From positions 262,498 through 326,497 of the forward strand of contig DF239168.1 of assembly GCA_000507305.1 (NCBI GenBank): 64,000 nucleotides of DNA, read 5' to 3'. The notes under the pieces were generated by a model, which saw only the letters and a program-made list of their open reading frames with translations, searched no databases and was not told where the DNA came from. Source of the DNA: Breviolum minutum Mf 1.05b.01 (Eukaryota; Sar; Dinophyceae; Suessiales; Symbiodiniaceae). Positions 23,701 to 37,600 of the stretch are shown here, piece after piece (position 1 is the stretch's first letter; the number at the start of each line of letters is the position of its first letter). The position numbers were made by a program, and so were the translations under genes.

Positions 23701-26700
23701 TGAGCCAGAAGCAGTACAATGGCAGCTGCTTGAAACCCCACAGATGAAGATACAGTCTGAGATCAGTCTTGGTCTTGATGCCAAGGTGGGTCAGAGGAAA
23801 GGAGAACATATTCATATAATATCAATTACAATCGAATCTTCCATGACTCCTATTTTCTTTGTTTGGTGTCATGTTTGGATTCAGATGGATCAATTATGGC
23901 AAATGAAATAGATTCGATTGCCGGGCATTGTTTCATCATGTTTCATCCCTGTGAAGTCCCAGGTATTCCCATGCTAAGAAATGAGAAAATACTCCCCTTG
24001 TCAAACCAAGCGCCCTTACAGGAAGACCAAGGAATCTTCAACAAGAGCAGCCATGAAAGGAGTTTGTAAGACACAACATGCTTGGCCAATCTTTACCACC
24101 CGAGCAATTCGATAGAGAATTCACTTCGCATTCACTGCCTCAATCCGAGAGGAATGTGGGCAAAGGTTTGTTGAGCTATCAAAGTGTCAAAGTGTTTGAC
24201 TGGAATTTAGTTTCTGTCCATCAACAATCCTTCAAATATGTTCAATTATTATGTCCATCAACAACCCTGAAAATGCATCCTCGGCAAATGACGCTTTGCA
24301 AAGTATCCAATTTTGGTATTCCATATGAGTTTTCGCAGATGTACATATACCACACAGAATTCCCAGTTGATTCCATACTGAAAAATGTTGAGTACTCTAT
24401 CTCTTCTTCCAAAATGTTCATCCAACTAATATCTCCAACTTTCTGCCAAATGTGCGAACAAGAAACTGCTTCCCTTTTGACCCAGGTGGAACTTCGATTG
24501 GACGGACTCACTGTCCACCTTGATGCAGCAACGCAACATGTCACCTGTGGATCTGATGATCCAGTTGAAGTGGATTTATCTCCAGGTATTAGTGTCTTGG
24601 TTACAAACAATATGTAAACCGAATGGAACAAGGTTTTCAACGCTGTTACAATGATATGATATATACTAATCTACAGGATTTTTTGAGGGGATTCAAAGAA
24701 ACATGTGTTGTATATGCATCTTCGAGTTTGGGTACTTTTGCAACCTGGGATAATTTCAATCAGCACCCCAACTCCCATTCCTTTGGCACACCGCTTGGAA
24801 AATCCAAATGTGAAACCTCTAAAATCTCTTCATAAGGACGGGATGTAAAACGTGACCCTTCAAGTCACGAGAATGAAAGTATACTGAGATAAACATGTGG
24901 TGACGAAACATTATATGTACAAATAAAAGCAATAGACAATAGACAGCAGTAACAGATGATTAGAGTTGATTTAGAGTACATGTTTTTGTTTCCTTTGTTT
25001 TCGGAGCCCCTCTTCCAACTGATTTCCACCTCTGAGGTCATTTAATGTCAGTACACCTTGAGTGTGTGGACAACGGTCATCAGGTCTCAGTGTCGTTGGA
25101 TGAGAATTGCCTTGCCACAACAGTAGTGGAAGTGGTATCCATCATGGAATGGCGTAGTTTGGAAGGTGAATTGCGACTGCGCGATGTGTTTTGGGAAGGA
25201 CATGGTGGGATTAGATTAAAAAAGGGAGGCTTGGATAAATGCATCGTGCATGGTGCCGGGGACTGATTGGATATTCTTTGGCCAGATCTCAGCTGCAGCG
25301 AGAATCACAATGTTTGTTCATCTGTGTCGGCATCTTGAAAGTTTGAGTATGTTTTCAAGGCAATATCATCAACGCCAAAAAAACAAAAAGCCACCATTTG
25401 TATCATTTGGATGCTTGTCGATGCCAGGAGTGCCCAACCCTGCAAAGAACACTGAACCAATTGAAGAAGTCAAGAAGACTCCACTGGAATGGGTGGAGGA
25501 CATGTTTGCGCATCACTTGTCACATTTTCAGAGCTTCTTAGAAGGTCGCTCGATTGTGCTGCTGTGGCTGCTGGGGATAGGTGTGACGTGGGATAAGTAT
25601 GGATAAGTAAGAGGGATCGCCGAGCCAAAGGCATTTCGTGTTGAAATCAGATAGACATAGGATGACATAGGAGCATACTTGCTATTTCGATTCATTAGAC
25701 ATCTGCCGAATTGAACTTGTTGCAGTTTATAAAACGGGCAAGAACACTGGCCAAGTTCCTATATTTGGTCAAATCAAAATTCATGTTTCAATCAGATCTA
25801 TGTAAATGATTCTTCCAGTCACTGTTCAACAGTCGACTTTGCTGCTTTTCACCAAGGTAAATCTTTGGATCCTTCTGAGCAGGACTTTGCTGCCACCTGG
25901 TGTGTTTTATCGGGTGGGCTTCAAGGTTTGTTTGCTACTGGTCATATGGATGGCACGATACGTATTTGGTTGCGCAGTTCTGCTTCCCTATTGTTATTGC
26001 AAGTCTTATCCACTCAACCATGCGCACCACTGCCATGGCGGATACGTTTGAAGATCGGTGAAGCTGAACCCACAGGAAGTGAGTTTTCCTATGATGGCAT
26101 TGATGCATGCCCCGCCTTCGGGGAAGAAGCCAAAGGATGCAAAGTCACAGCAGTTTCGGTGGAAAGTAGCACTGGTGTGGTAGTAGCAGGATGCTTGTCA
26201 GGTGAGGTGATCGTGTTTTCTTGGCAAACATCGTCATCTAACTTTACTTCTTCGGAAGCTGCTGAGTGGCATGTACAGACACTCCTCACCAAAGACTTGG
26301 AGGAAAATCCTGGAGCTTCGAAATCTGAATCGGCTGATTTGCCCCAACTTCCCAGTGGATTTGTTTGTTCCATGCGCTTGCGGCAGCATCAAAGTCAGAT
26401 TTCGCTGCTAAAACTCGTGCATGTTGCAACTGCAGAGTGCTCTGCACCAAAGTTACTTCTGTTCTCTGCAGACTCCAGTTCCCAAATGTGCATTACAGAT
26501 TGCTTCACTGGAGAGACTAGGCTCCTGTATTAGCTTTTTGTATTGCTTTCTCTTGCTTATGCCTACATCTTGGCGAGGGCCTTTCTCATCCTTGTTCCAT
26601 TTTTCTATTCCAAAAATTACTGCATGAAATGCCAGCAAGCATCGATTTTTTGTGGCCATTTGTTTTTTCAACTGACATCTCTGTGCTCCATTTTCTCATG

Positions 26701-28486
26701 TCCACATCCGACCCCATGAACTTGTACATGACCGTGAAACTGAGGAAATGTTGTGTTCCTTATCCATGGCCTCTACTTCTGCTGCTGGTGTCCCCGGACC
26801 TCCGCCAGAGACAGTTGAAGCAGTGGAGTTTTCCAGTAGCGTTTTGCAGGTGCAAAATGAAGAGAAAATAGCAAAGATGCCACAAGTTCCAGGTGGGCAT
26901 GGAAAAAACGGCAGAAGAATTGAAAAGATGTTATGGTTCTTGGATAATAGGATTTTGGATGTGTTCACCGGACATTTTTGTTGAATTTGACAATGTTCAT
27001 GACATTCACGCAAACAAAACTGCCATGCTCAAATCATAAAACGCAATCATGTTGAGATTTTTGTTGGGCGTTGTTTGTACAATTTGGACACCAAGTAGAA
27101 AAAGATGAAAAAAGTAAGGCAGATGTGTTTCAAACATTTCAGCAAAAACGTCTACCTTGTGAAGGTCATGGGGAAACACTTTTCACCACCGGTGCTTTTC
27201 TTATTGCCCTTTCCAGTGGTGAATTACGTCAGATCGCTGGACCGGAATTTAAATTGTTGGATTCCCGCATCCGAGAAACGCGATTACCACGTTTGACGGG
27301 TGGCAAGGTGTTGATGCTTCACCTGGATGACCACTTTTTGTTGGCAGTTCAAGCCACCAGTTGCAACGTGTTCTTACGTCAAGAGAAGTTTGTACAAAAT
27401 ACCTCACGAAATGTGAAGTTTAGCCAACGTGCAGTGGCGGCCAGCATGTGTGAAGTGGCGGGTGAGTTATGTTTATATGTCTTTCTAACCTCTGGTCACC
27501 TGGAAGTTTTTGCTTTACCATCCTTACATCCTTTTGCTTCCTTACCGGTCCGATTACCATCTGCCATGGGACCGGAGGCAGTGAATCTCTGCTCAGATGG
27601 TAGTTGTTGTATTCGTTCAGGATCCACTTCAAGTGTGTGGCTAACTTCAGCATTAGAAACCTGTGATGCTGTGGCATTGGAAAGATCCGTGAGAAGTGCC
27701 ACGTTGGCACAGTTGATTCAAGGACTTCAAAATACTGTGACTTGGGCAATATTTCAGATTTGATGTTGGAGGGCCTGTGGTATCCTTGAGAATGATATTT
27801 TACCGTTAGGGCATGGGTTGCCACCGCCCAGATAAAGAAGCACCACAAGCAAAAACTCCAAGACAGCCGAAAGCCAAAGTCTACACTCTAAACTCTTTAG
27901 GTATTTAGGTATAAGTTTAGTGTCAACACGCATTTTTTACTGTCATCTTAAATCCTTGCATCAAACATCAATAGTTGACGTCTAGTACTTTACATCTAGT
28001 AGTCTATACCTTAATCCTTTTTCAACTTCCTTGGATAGTGCCCGCACAAGCTTCACTAAGGATGACGATGTTTCCGAGCGTGGCAAAGTCTCAACGCCTC
28101 AAAGTTCAATGTCAAGCAGTATGTTTGGCGCGTTGTTTTCTCGTGAAGTGAAAACTTTACGTTCCTGTGTTTCTTCCTGTCCACCTGAATTGGATGGTGA
28201 ACGATTGGATCGTAGTCGGGGTTTAGAACCGGCAGCTAAAGTTCATCGTCCAGCACCTCCACCGCCTCCTGCTAGTTCTTCGTCAAGTGCACCACCGCCA
28301 GCACCATCTCGTGGTGCTACTGCAGGACGGGTGGTAGATGAAATGGCTGAGACCACCCGTCGGGCTGTTGAACGTGGCGAGAAGATTTCAAGCTTAGCCA
28401 ACCGTTCCCAACGCATGGCACAAGATGCGGATGAATTCCTGGATTTAGCGAAGCAGATCAACGCTCGACAGAATCGATGGTTTTGA
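20735..28486 (+). CDS. Tomosyn/STXBP5-like syntaxin-binding WD40 protein with C-terminal R-SNARE motif
   Basis: The proposed start is an ATG at 20735 (MAFFKDGFQKLVGAVKG), like the short basic N-terminus of tomosyns. Supported exons: 21604 to about 21676 (TTAGHIRILGQE), 21952-22071, 22473-22600, 22745-23785 (LVFLGTDEGDVRAFDAG, then ANGEGGLLLWSFEKH), 24486-24585, 25428-25544, 25857 to about 26515 (FATGHMDGTIRIWLR), 26745-26849, 27143 to about 27740, and about 28038-28486. Phases agree at most junctions; the links after 21676, 26515 and 27740 are unresolved. The N-terminal and middle parts form beta-propeller (WD40/LGL) repeats. The C-terminus has a Pro/Ser-rich linker and a coiled coil (VERGEKISSLANRSQRMAQ) with a central Arg in the zero-layer position, ending NARQNRWF with no membrane anchor. 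Tomosyns bind syntaxin and SNAP-25-type SNAREs and inhibit vesicle fusion; a cytosolic role in membrane traffic is inferred. Confidence 0.85.
28241..28486 (+). other. R-SNARE coiled-coil domain of the tomosyn homologue
   Basis: This is the C-terminal domain. A run of prolines (PAPPPPPASSSS) precedes an amphipathic heptad helix from about 28330. Hydrophobic a/d positions surround the Arg of NRSQRM, which aligns with the layer-0 Arg of R-SNAREs. The stop codon follows NRWF directly, so there is no transmembrane tail, unlike VAMP-type R-SNAREs. Confidence 0.75.
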
Positions 28487-28985
28487 AAATTGGAGACATG
28501 AATTGGTGTGGTTGTTGTTTGATGGTAATTGTTCTAAGGAGGTTACACCTTTTGACACGGGAATTGTGTGATATATGATACAATGTGTATGTGTTTGATC
28601 GTTTTCGTAGATTTGCGCGAGGATGTATGATTGAATCATATTAAATCAATGTATCTGAATAACTATGATAATATGTTGACAATAGTATTAACAGATATTA
28701 ATAGTAATAATAATCAGCATCATTATCATGCATATCTATTTCTATAGATTGGATCCTGGATTGTATCTACTGCGAAGTAGCACATCCCATTTGCCTCACT
28801 GATGAAGTCATCGCATCATTGACAAGTTGAATCACTAGTTCCAAGTGATGAAGATACCCGCAGCATACACATTCACCAGCAGTGTGATGTTTTTGTTGGT
28901 TCAGCAAGGACAGACTAAACTTCCAAAGAAGAACATTTGTACACCAAGTTTCGAAACAGATTACTGTGTTGTTTAATGTGTGTCC
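28487..28985. other. Intergenic region after the tomosyn homologue
   Basis: AT-rich DNA with TAATA-type short repeats near 28680-28720. No exon is supported. Confidence 0.45.
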
Positions 28986-28989
28986 ACTA

Positions 28990-29180
28990 TCCAAATTCCA
29001 TTCTCCACTTCCCTGGTGGGCTGGGATAGTGATCACCTTGGAAGGCGTGCAACCTTGGACTGGTGCCTTCTTCATCGCTTCGTTGCGGTCCCTGGAATTT
29101 TGGGTCGTCAGCTCTTGCGAGATGGCCTGGCTACGTCTGTGTCAGGTGGGGGGACATATATACCCAATCCGACAGCGTAG
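28990..29180 (+). CDS. Candidate terminal exon, unrecognised
   Basis: A frame reading DHLGRRATLDWCLLHRFVAV, then LGRQLLRDGLATSVSGGGT, ends at TAG near 29180. Arg and Leu content and continuity suggest coding on the plus strand. The left boundary and partner exons are not resolved. Confidence 0.3.
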
Positions 29181-29419
29181 CTTATGAACTCCGATATTGA
29201 AACACATTCACGTTGGGTTGGGCGATTTTTTAGTTTTGTGGTATGAATCGACTTCGATGGGAGACCAGGAATACCATGAAGATGTGCAGCAAAGTGGTCA
29301 AGACATGACTCTTCTGATATGCGCTTCAAATACCTTTTAGCAACCTTCACCTCGCCATTGATAGGTTTCATTTCCTTTTTCTATAACAATTTTCAGATCA
29401 TCCATTTGAGCTTTGCAAA

Positions 29420-29672
29420 TTGTCTGCACACAGATGAAATCCTGGAAGAGAGCTACATTCTACCTCCCCTGCCAGAAGTGGCAATTCGAAGCTTGGATAC
29501 ATTTTATGTACAATCGATAGGTCCTCATGTAGATTTCGTTCTATTTCACGTTTCTGCTTTCAGGATTGCATTCAGGACTCAACCTAGGAGGATTATTTTT
29601 GACACCAGATTTGCAGAAGATGTCTTTGTTTGGCAACAAAAAATCGAAGCCAACATGTTTTGTCATCCTTAG
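29420..29672 (+). CDS. Candidate exons ending in a PH-domain-like segment
   Basis: One part (about 29430-29510) reads DEILEESYILPPLPEVAIRS. A second exon begins after an acceptor at 29563 and reads RIAFRTQPRRIIFDTRFAED, then VFVWQQKIEA. The order beta strand, beta strand, acidic turn, then W-x-x-x-I-E matches the end of PH domains, where the Trp is invariant. The frame ends at TAG near 29672. The first half of a PH domain was not located, so the call is tentative. Confidence 0.35.
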
Positions 29673-30348
29673 GCTTTGCGTGTTGACATTAAAGTGAGGG
29701 GATGACCTTATGTCAAGATGTCAGGCAATATTGACACGATTTCAGCACTTTTCAAGTGACAACGAAATAAATTGTTGCACTTGAGAAACTGCAGTTTTTT
29801 TTGGTTGTAAAATTGTCAAGTATCTCCTTTGTCAATTGCCTATGTGGATGCTATCCCAATGCTTGCGAAAGCATTTGAAAGAACCTACCCCTACACACAT
29901 CAGGATTGTGATGAAACCCTGTTAAACCGCCTTTGAGCATCCCAGGTTTGCATTGAAACCCTGAGTTTTGAAGGGACCAAACAAAAATGGACTGGTTTAG
30001 CATGGTTTAGCCATTTGAAGCTTCAGGTCATTTGCGGCAGGACATGTGCAGATGGATGTTACCTCGGCTCATTTGGGGATTCAATGGATGTCCTTGACCA
30101 TCATGTTAGAAACTGTAGAAGTTGTGAATTGATGGGAAAACTTCATTAATATGTACACTACAACTATGTAACTCATATGTTTTAGATCTGTTGTTCATAA
30201 TTTGGGATACCGCAAATCCCACCGTCAGAAAAAAAACATCCGCCAAATCTTAGGTTGAAATTCCGCTATTCTGCCATGACGAGGGGTCATGAGGTGCCAT
30301 CGGTGTCTCGACCAACCCAACCCGCGATGTTGACGACCACTGCGGCAG

Positions 30349-33300
30349 GTGGTAGCCAAGTACGGTCCATCGAACATGGCAGATTGGGAGCGTATGGAAT
30401 GTGCTCATCGAGAACTATTGGAGGTGAGTACGTTGAAGGTTTTTGAAGGGGAAGACAAATGAAGGACCTTGGCACATTAAAGTGGGGCCAGATCTATTTA
30501 CCTCTATGGATATACCAGGTCAAGTAGCACAATCCGAATGTTTTTGAAATGAGTAGAGTGCTTCATATCATGAGATAGGTCTTGATTTCCCAGAAGGTGA
30601 CATACAGAATTATATATATATCTTTATGATGACACGCTAGGTCACCAGGTTGTTTGAGACGTCAGCGTGCGCCCAAGCGAACCGCAATCTCAAAGTCCAC
30701 TTGCTGGTGTCTTCTACACCAGTTCTAATGTCAAACAGCAAACCCGGAAAGCCTCGGATAACTCTTTATTTCCCGATACAGCGTACATTTGACTATACAA
30801 TGTACTACTGTATACAATATTTTATCTCCAGATAAGAACTATGCTCAAGGCTCAAACAGTGCAAGGCATAATGCAAGATATGTCAATAGATCATTTTAAA
30901 AGGTGAGTGATTATGTCAATTTATGTGCCTTTTCCTGGTACAAAGTATATTCGGTATATTGCTACCTACTATAATAATGGTATAACCAGCGCACAGCGGA
31001 GATATGGATCAAAGTTGATACCTTCCCCGTGGAACCTGAAGGTCATGGCCTTCCATACCAATGCCAAACGTCCGGCGTCCAGCAACGTTTGGGACAAACT
31101 GTTGGAGCGCCAATGGAAAACCCAACAAGGACGGCAAGTTACCGGGAAAAATGGATCAGATTGAGGTAATATATGATGTGTAAATACTTTAATTTTATGT
31201 GTCCTTGGAGATTGGCGATTTGAATGAGATAATTGGATACGCGTGAGTGTAATTCCTCAATAGTTTGATTCTGACGCTGCTTCTGCAATTCCTATAGACT
31301 TGGCTTCAAAGGTAAAGGTGACGCATGAAGCTCAAAAGGTCAGGCTGTTTTGAGAGGCGAGATAAGAGGAGACAGATGTCACATGTCCTATTCATCTTAG
31401 CATGAACAGGCCATTTTTTGATGTATCCGCCGTAAAGCCGATATGCATTTGTTCATTCATTTCTGATTGTTTATGACTTTAGCAGAAAACGGTTGAGAAA
31501 TGACAGACCAACAGTGGTTTGAGCAGGATGATGCTGATGTATAGAAACGTTAGACATGTGCATGAAGTTGTTTTCAGGCGCCGCCCAACGGCATACTGAC
31601 ATGCTGACCCGGAAGTCTTCAGGACAATCAGGACATCCAAAGCAAGATGTTCTGAAACAATCTGGATGCTTGGCTATGCCGAATGGATCCTCTATTTCTT
31701 TGAAACCAGTTATCACACTTCAATGTGTGTGTGTGTGTAAATATATATATATATATATCATATGTCAATATGTAAATGTAAGATTCTTTTCTTCCAACCA
31801 TCAGCAAGGAGAATGTGAGTTGCCTCTCACCCTTGGCCGATGTAGGTTTCAACTGTCCTGGCATGACTAACTTGCACCTGAAACTCGCCAATTCATGCGG
31901 TGACCACTAAGAACCAAGCAAACCTGCTCCGGAACGTGATCTTGTGGAAGATGAGGCCAGGATTTAGTTGTCCTATCCATCGACGTTTGTATAGTCCGAT
32001 TTTTCACAGCATCGATGCAAGAACATGGCAAGATGGGTACAGTATATGGTGGAATCCTATGTTTAGCAATTAATATAGCTGGTAGAAGCACAAAAGGACA
32101 ACTGCTATTGATACTTCCCCTGTTTTGATCTTATCCAGGACGAAGAGGCGGCCAGGCAACGACGTTTGGCAGCACGACAAAAGGTGGGGTTCCCCAATTT
32201 ATTCGTTGGATTTGGTGACTTGCTTTAAATAGTGACATCAAACACGAATGAAACTGACAGATATACCCTACAACATAGATTGATGGTGTAGCTTGAAAAA
32301 GTTTGAACTTAAATATTTATTCATTTGCATCAAACAAACACCTCGCAATGAAACCCTTGGATTGGATGTTTTTGTCGGAAGGTCAATCGAACTTGGAATT
32401 TCACTGGACGATCAGGTGCCGATTTGGCAGTCATGGAAAAGGTGATGTAAACATATCATTGAGATTTAGGTTTGAAGTAATGTCGACCATCCAACTACGT
32501 GTAGTCCATAGAGGTGATTTACTACCTTACTATATCTTGCAGTCATGGAAAAGCTTAATTTAAATGTAATCTGATACAGTGACAGTGCAAGTATGTGCAA
32601 GTTATCAGTTATCAAGACCTTAATCTTTGTGATCTGTGATTTGACAGGTGCAAAGCCCACCGTGGATGGTCATTTTCGTGACTTGCGGCGCAATGTTTCG
32701 ATTGGCAATGTTGGATACATTTCTGACAAAGGAAGGATGTGCCGTCAAAACAGCTAAACCGGAGGATTCCATGTCCATCATGTGACTCTGCCTGAGCTCA
32801 GGTGCCCAGGAGGCAGCATTGGAACGTACACGACGACAAGCCTTTCAAGGCACCTGAGACATGGCTTCACTTTTATTTTTCTTTAGTGAACCTAAATATC
32901 CATCAACTTGTTGTTTCCTACAATTCACCATTTTCAGTGAGATGTTAGTTTTTGACATATTTCCAATATACCTTCATGATATTTCTTAGGCGTTCTTGTT
33001 GCGGGATGCATTTTAGATGGTTTTGTTTCACAATGATATCAACATAAGAAGTGCATTGCTGCCAGGTCGTGGCTATCGCCGTGGCGCAGAAGATTTGGAA
33101 CGATGAGGGATCCTCTGGGATTCCTGCACGGCAGAGTCAGTTCATGACTAAAAAAAATGTACATCTGACTGACATGACAGCAGTCCTGAGCAGAAGATTC
33201 TGAGAATTTGCCTAAATTAAGAGTAAGATATATGCATACAGATGATAGCAATTCCAACAGATTCAATAGCAAGACTAGTTTCATCTACAGCTCATGAACT

Positions 33301-33705
33301 GCCATTTGCCATCATCGTCCAAGTCTCACTGATTGATTCTGTGAATGAGCGCTGCGTGCGCTTTTGTTTGTCCAACATGGGCAGCAATTGTTTTACTCGC
33401 TTTGCTGAGACAATAAGTTGCTGCATGGACACAGAACCATGGGATGAGGTCCAGTTCTTTCATGTTGTCTCCTAGATGGGAAGTTTTATATATTTCACTG
33501 AATTGTAGTTATAGATCTAGTATTGAACATTATGTTCCGCTGCTACACTCATTATTTTCTGAGGTTTTTTTCCTGATCTTCAAATCAAAGCATTTACACT
33601 TTTGGAAACCCTAAAACCTCTCCCTGCCGCTGCCCAACCTTTCAGGGTGGCGTGAAATCTGATGTCTTGGCTGCCCTGGGCTCTGTTGTTGCCTCAGCGA
33701 CTTAA
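30349..33705 (+). CDS. Charged helical protein, scattered exons ending at 33705, unrecognised
   Basis: Clear small exons: 30349-30423 (VVAKYGPSNMADWERMEC, donor GTGAGT), 32139-32183 (DEEAARQRRLAARQK, donor GTGGGG), 32802-32849 (AQEAALERTRRQAFQ, followed by a GC donor GCACCT), and the terminal exon 33646-33705 (GGVKSDVLAALGSVVASAT, then TAA). Candidate exons at about 31000-31160 and 31575-31710 are less certain. The Arg/Glu/Gln-rich segments predict a long charged alpha helix or coiled coil. Some junctions do not match in phase, so exons are missing or two genes are mixed. No family is recognised. Confidence 0.4.
31724..31758. repeat. (GT)n(AT)n compound microsatellite
   Basis: A GT run passes directly into an AT run. 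Confidence 0.9.
33240..33478 (+). other. Open frame of uncertain status
   Basis: A plus-strand frame of about 77 codons (IPTDSIARLVSSTAHELPF, then VNERCVRFCLSNMG) lies between exons of the charged helical gene. It could be an exon, but has no good donor and may be intronic. Confidence 0.2.
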
Positions 33706-34308
33706 CCACAAAATAAGCAACTCTGAAAGATGATTTTAAGAATTAGTAACAAACAAACATCTCAGCAAAAGTGTTGCAAACCAAGAGGTGAAAGGTTTGG
33801 AAATGATTGGACTTTGACCACCTTTGAAATTAACTCTCGCAAAAAAAACTCGGCATCTCAGTTGGACCACATGGACCCCGCGAGCACCGTGACTTTCAAT
33901 GACGGGTACTTCCGGCTGAAAAAGTTGAACATCACTGGGAGGGTTAAAGTTAGGAGATATTGATTTTGAGTCCCGGCAGACGAATCTTCAGTTTGGATTC
34001 CAGTTAGATTGAAGAAGATCCCACAACATAGGAGATTTCTTTACATGATGCTCCAGATACTCTCAAATAACATAATGATTTTGTGAAACAATACTGCTGA
34101 TGATACTCAATCACATTACAAGTAGTCGTAGTTTCAAGAAACATCCGTGATCTGTAATCTTTCCATGTGCCATGCAAAGTGGTTAGTGAGCTCCTGTGCC
34201 AGTGTACTCGCATCTTCCTGGCCCACTGCGAGCGCAAGGACTTGTGGCATGAAGGGGTTGTGGCCAAATCGACCTGGAAAATGCGGAAAAAGGATGCAAT
34301 GAAATGAA

Positions 34309-34373
34309 GTTGGTGAAATATGAACACATTCAACAATGATTGAATGCCATTGGTGAAATATGAACATATTCAA
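34309..34373. repeat. Short direct duplication
   Basis: GTTGGTGAAATATGAACA and the bases after it occur twice, about 40 bp apart, with few changes. This is probably a local tandem duplication. Confidence 0.7.
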
Positions 34374-34627
34374 CACCAGTCACTATCCATTGGAATATGT
34401 TTGGTCGACAATTTGTTTGGCTACTTTCTCAATGGTTCTATGATCTTCTATGCTGCTATATAATTCAAGCATTGTCACTCTGCAACAAGTGGTACCAAAC
34501 AGACGCATTTGTTTCTTTGAAAGCAGCAAGAAAAACACATTGTTAATTTCATCTCACTTCATAGTGATACCTTTTCCCTTTATGAAGCTGACGTTCCTCA
34601 TTGGATTCCGGGTCTGTTGCCTTGCAG

Positions 34628-37600
34628 GAAAAAGTACGAACCACCAAAGTCTCCAGTGATTCGCCCATCTCCTCCAGGTCTGATACTGTGTTCACTATCA
34701 GGATGAGAGCCATGGCATTTCCATCAATATAAGATCAATTGAAGGTTCGTTGGAACTGAATTGTTGAGAAGGATTGGTTTTTGTGTTGGGTTTTTAGACT
34801 CTAGATATGTTCATTCTTTTGTTTTATACTGGACATTTTGTTCTTGCAGCAGCTCCACCAAGTGGATATTGATACCTTTTCTCCTGAATTGCGACGTTTG
34901 CATTTTTAATACTAAGAAAGATCTTGGAATGTAAGCTGCATCATCGCCCACTTTCTATGGATAGAGCGAAAATTAAGATGACTCATATTTAGCAATTGTG
35001 CAGATTGTTGATGTTTGGTAGGTTGGTCCCCAGATGTCATGTGCAAGGCCTTCACATATGAGTCGTGAAGCACCAATGCCGTCAACACACATTGCCACAC
35101 AGGTTCGCCACTCTGGCCCTGTGATGATGCACAAAAGGTGGGTCATGATCTTTGCTGCATCGGAATCTCTTGCCCCTCGGCGATATCCTGCTGCCACAGG
35201 AGAAAATGTTGAAGGAAATCCAGGCCCTGGACGAAGAGGCCCGTGCGATTGGGAAGGTTTGTGTTTTTTGATGTTGGGCCGTAGATAGGGTATTCAGACA
35301 GCGAAATTGGAAATTGATGGCATTCAGAGTTTTCTTTGTTTGCTAGATGGCAAGAATTTATATACAGTGTCTCAGTTTGTCACCTTCTTTGCATATCAGA
35401 GAGATCCAGCTGTAGGAAAACTTATGAAGCTTTCAGCCTTGCTTCATTCCCATGGAAACCATCATCTTTGAATCTCAAGTTACAACAATGTCAAACATTT
35501 TCATCAGATCAAGATTCAAAAGCAATCCCAAAATACATGGATGGCTTCATCTCACTCCCAAACCATCTTCCCATACATGGCAACCTTCGCTTGAGGCCTT
35601 TTCTTTGGATGGCCTTGATGGGGAGGCTATCAACTTTGAGCAAGCAATCTTACCAACTTACAACATTGCTTGACCCACATATTGTGGCATATACCGGTGT
35701 AGACAAGCAAAACATTTTCCTGCTATCATTTCTACTCTCAAAATATAAATATCATGATGTATCAATTCTGGACTCCATGATATATCATGATATTTCCTTT
35801 TCTTGAGAGTAGAAAGTACTGTATATTTGCAAAGGCACATTGATGGAAAGTTGACGTTTGGATGCAAGGAAACAAAAGAAATCTCCAAGTGGACCTGTTC
35901 TCTTGCCAGGATGGCTTCGCGCTAGATGGTCCTGGAGGTTGGTGCTCCAAGTTTGTTAACCAATGTGAGATGGTAGTTATGATTTCAACTTCATGAAAAT
36001 ATAGTGCAATCTCATGAAGTATGAGTTCACCAGAATCATATCTTGATGTTTTGTGTCTCTCCAACCTGTTTTTCCTGAAATTGCGACTTTTGCATCAAGC
36101 TTGAAGGTGATAGGAAGGTGTTCTACACAAGCAGGTTGATTCATGCTGGACTAGTTGTGACCTTATGACACTTTTCGGGAAGCCACCAAAACGTGCCTGG
36201 TTGAGGCTTATTAGATGACGAGGAACGCAGCCTCCGCTGGAATGGCAGAAAAATCAGTTATGTGATATGTTTGTTTAACATTGTAGCATCCTCACTTTTT
36301 TAGTGAATGGAAATGGTATCAAAACTGTAACTGGCCAGTTACATGCTAAAAGCATTTTGAAAGCAAAATTACTTTGATATTACAGCAATAGTAAACACAG
36401 CCACGGAGATCTTGAAGAAAAATATACCTGGTGAAACACATCTAAAATCACCTTAATGGTCTTTGAACTTGTAGCAGTGATCCGGTGACCCGTGTTCTCT
36501 CCTCATTTCTACTGGCAGGACTATGACTTGAAGGTGCTATGGGGTCAAAGAACTTGGACAGCATAATGTTGCCCCACCAGCTGTAGGACAAGTTGATGGA
36601 TCAAAAAGGGTAAGCCTGGGAATTCCCCAGTGATTTTAGCACAGTCAAATTATTTGGAAACAACCATCAGGAATGAACTTTGAGAAACACAATGGCGGCT
36701 CAATATAGCCAATAGAGTGATTTAGTTGTATGAAAATAAGGGCATGGCAAGTGGAATTGTTTGTCCAAGAAACTGTTGACCTGTTGGTCACTTATTTCAA
36801 AACAAACATGGCACCCATCGGATGTGGCACTCAACATGTCTGGCCGTGCAGTTCCATTTGTCTGGCTTTGAAGATCGAAGCGACATGGGTGAGGCCGGGA
36901 GAAAGGCTTTTTTCCATTGCAGGGAAACAAGACCTGGACCTCCTTTGGGGTTGGATCAGATGTTGATCCAACAGGAGTTGGAAATCACTGAATTTGTTTA
37001 GGAAAATTGAACATGACGAAGTGATTTTTATGCACATACTTTACCAGAAAACATGCATCTCGCATGATGACACATTTGCATGAAAGTGCTCGCAGATCAA
37101 CCAGACCAATGGACTCGGTAGACAGAGATGGTATTACACTGGAAATTTGTGTAACGTTTGGTACATCACATTGACATATGGAGCATCGACATGCACTAAC
37201 GATGTTATAAGGTTTGATGTTTGTTGAGTTTTGGAGTCTGGAATGGCACTGGCAGAAAAGTTAAAGACCTTCAAATATATTGTGTATATTGCTAATTAAT
37301 TTTGCATTGACACGGATGTTGATGTTGAACGGAATGTGTATTGTGATATCATCAGCAAGGTTTGTATCCTACTCACTCTTCCTCACACAGGTACGGAAAT
37401 GGAAACTGGGCCCCTTCAAGACTATATCTAGCTTCAAATTTCGAACAGAATCATATCCACTTCTGTGGTTCTCGGAGGGGAAAGGAGGATGATTTGTTGC
37501 CTGCTGATGGGAAAGGCCGAGACAAGCTCCCCAGTGGTAAAACAACAAAGCCTTGGGAGTCGCTTAGAGGTACCTCAGGCGAGGAATGGGTTGAAGATGT

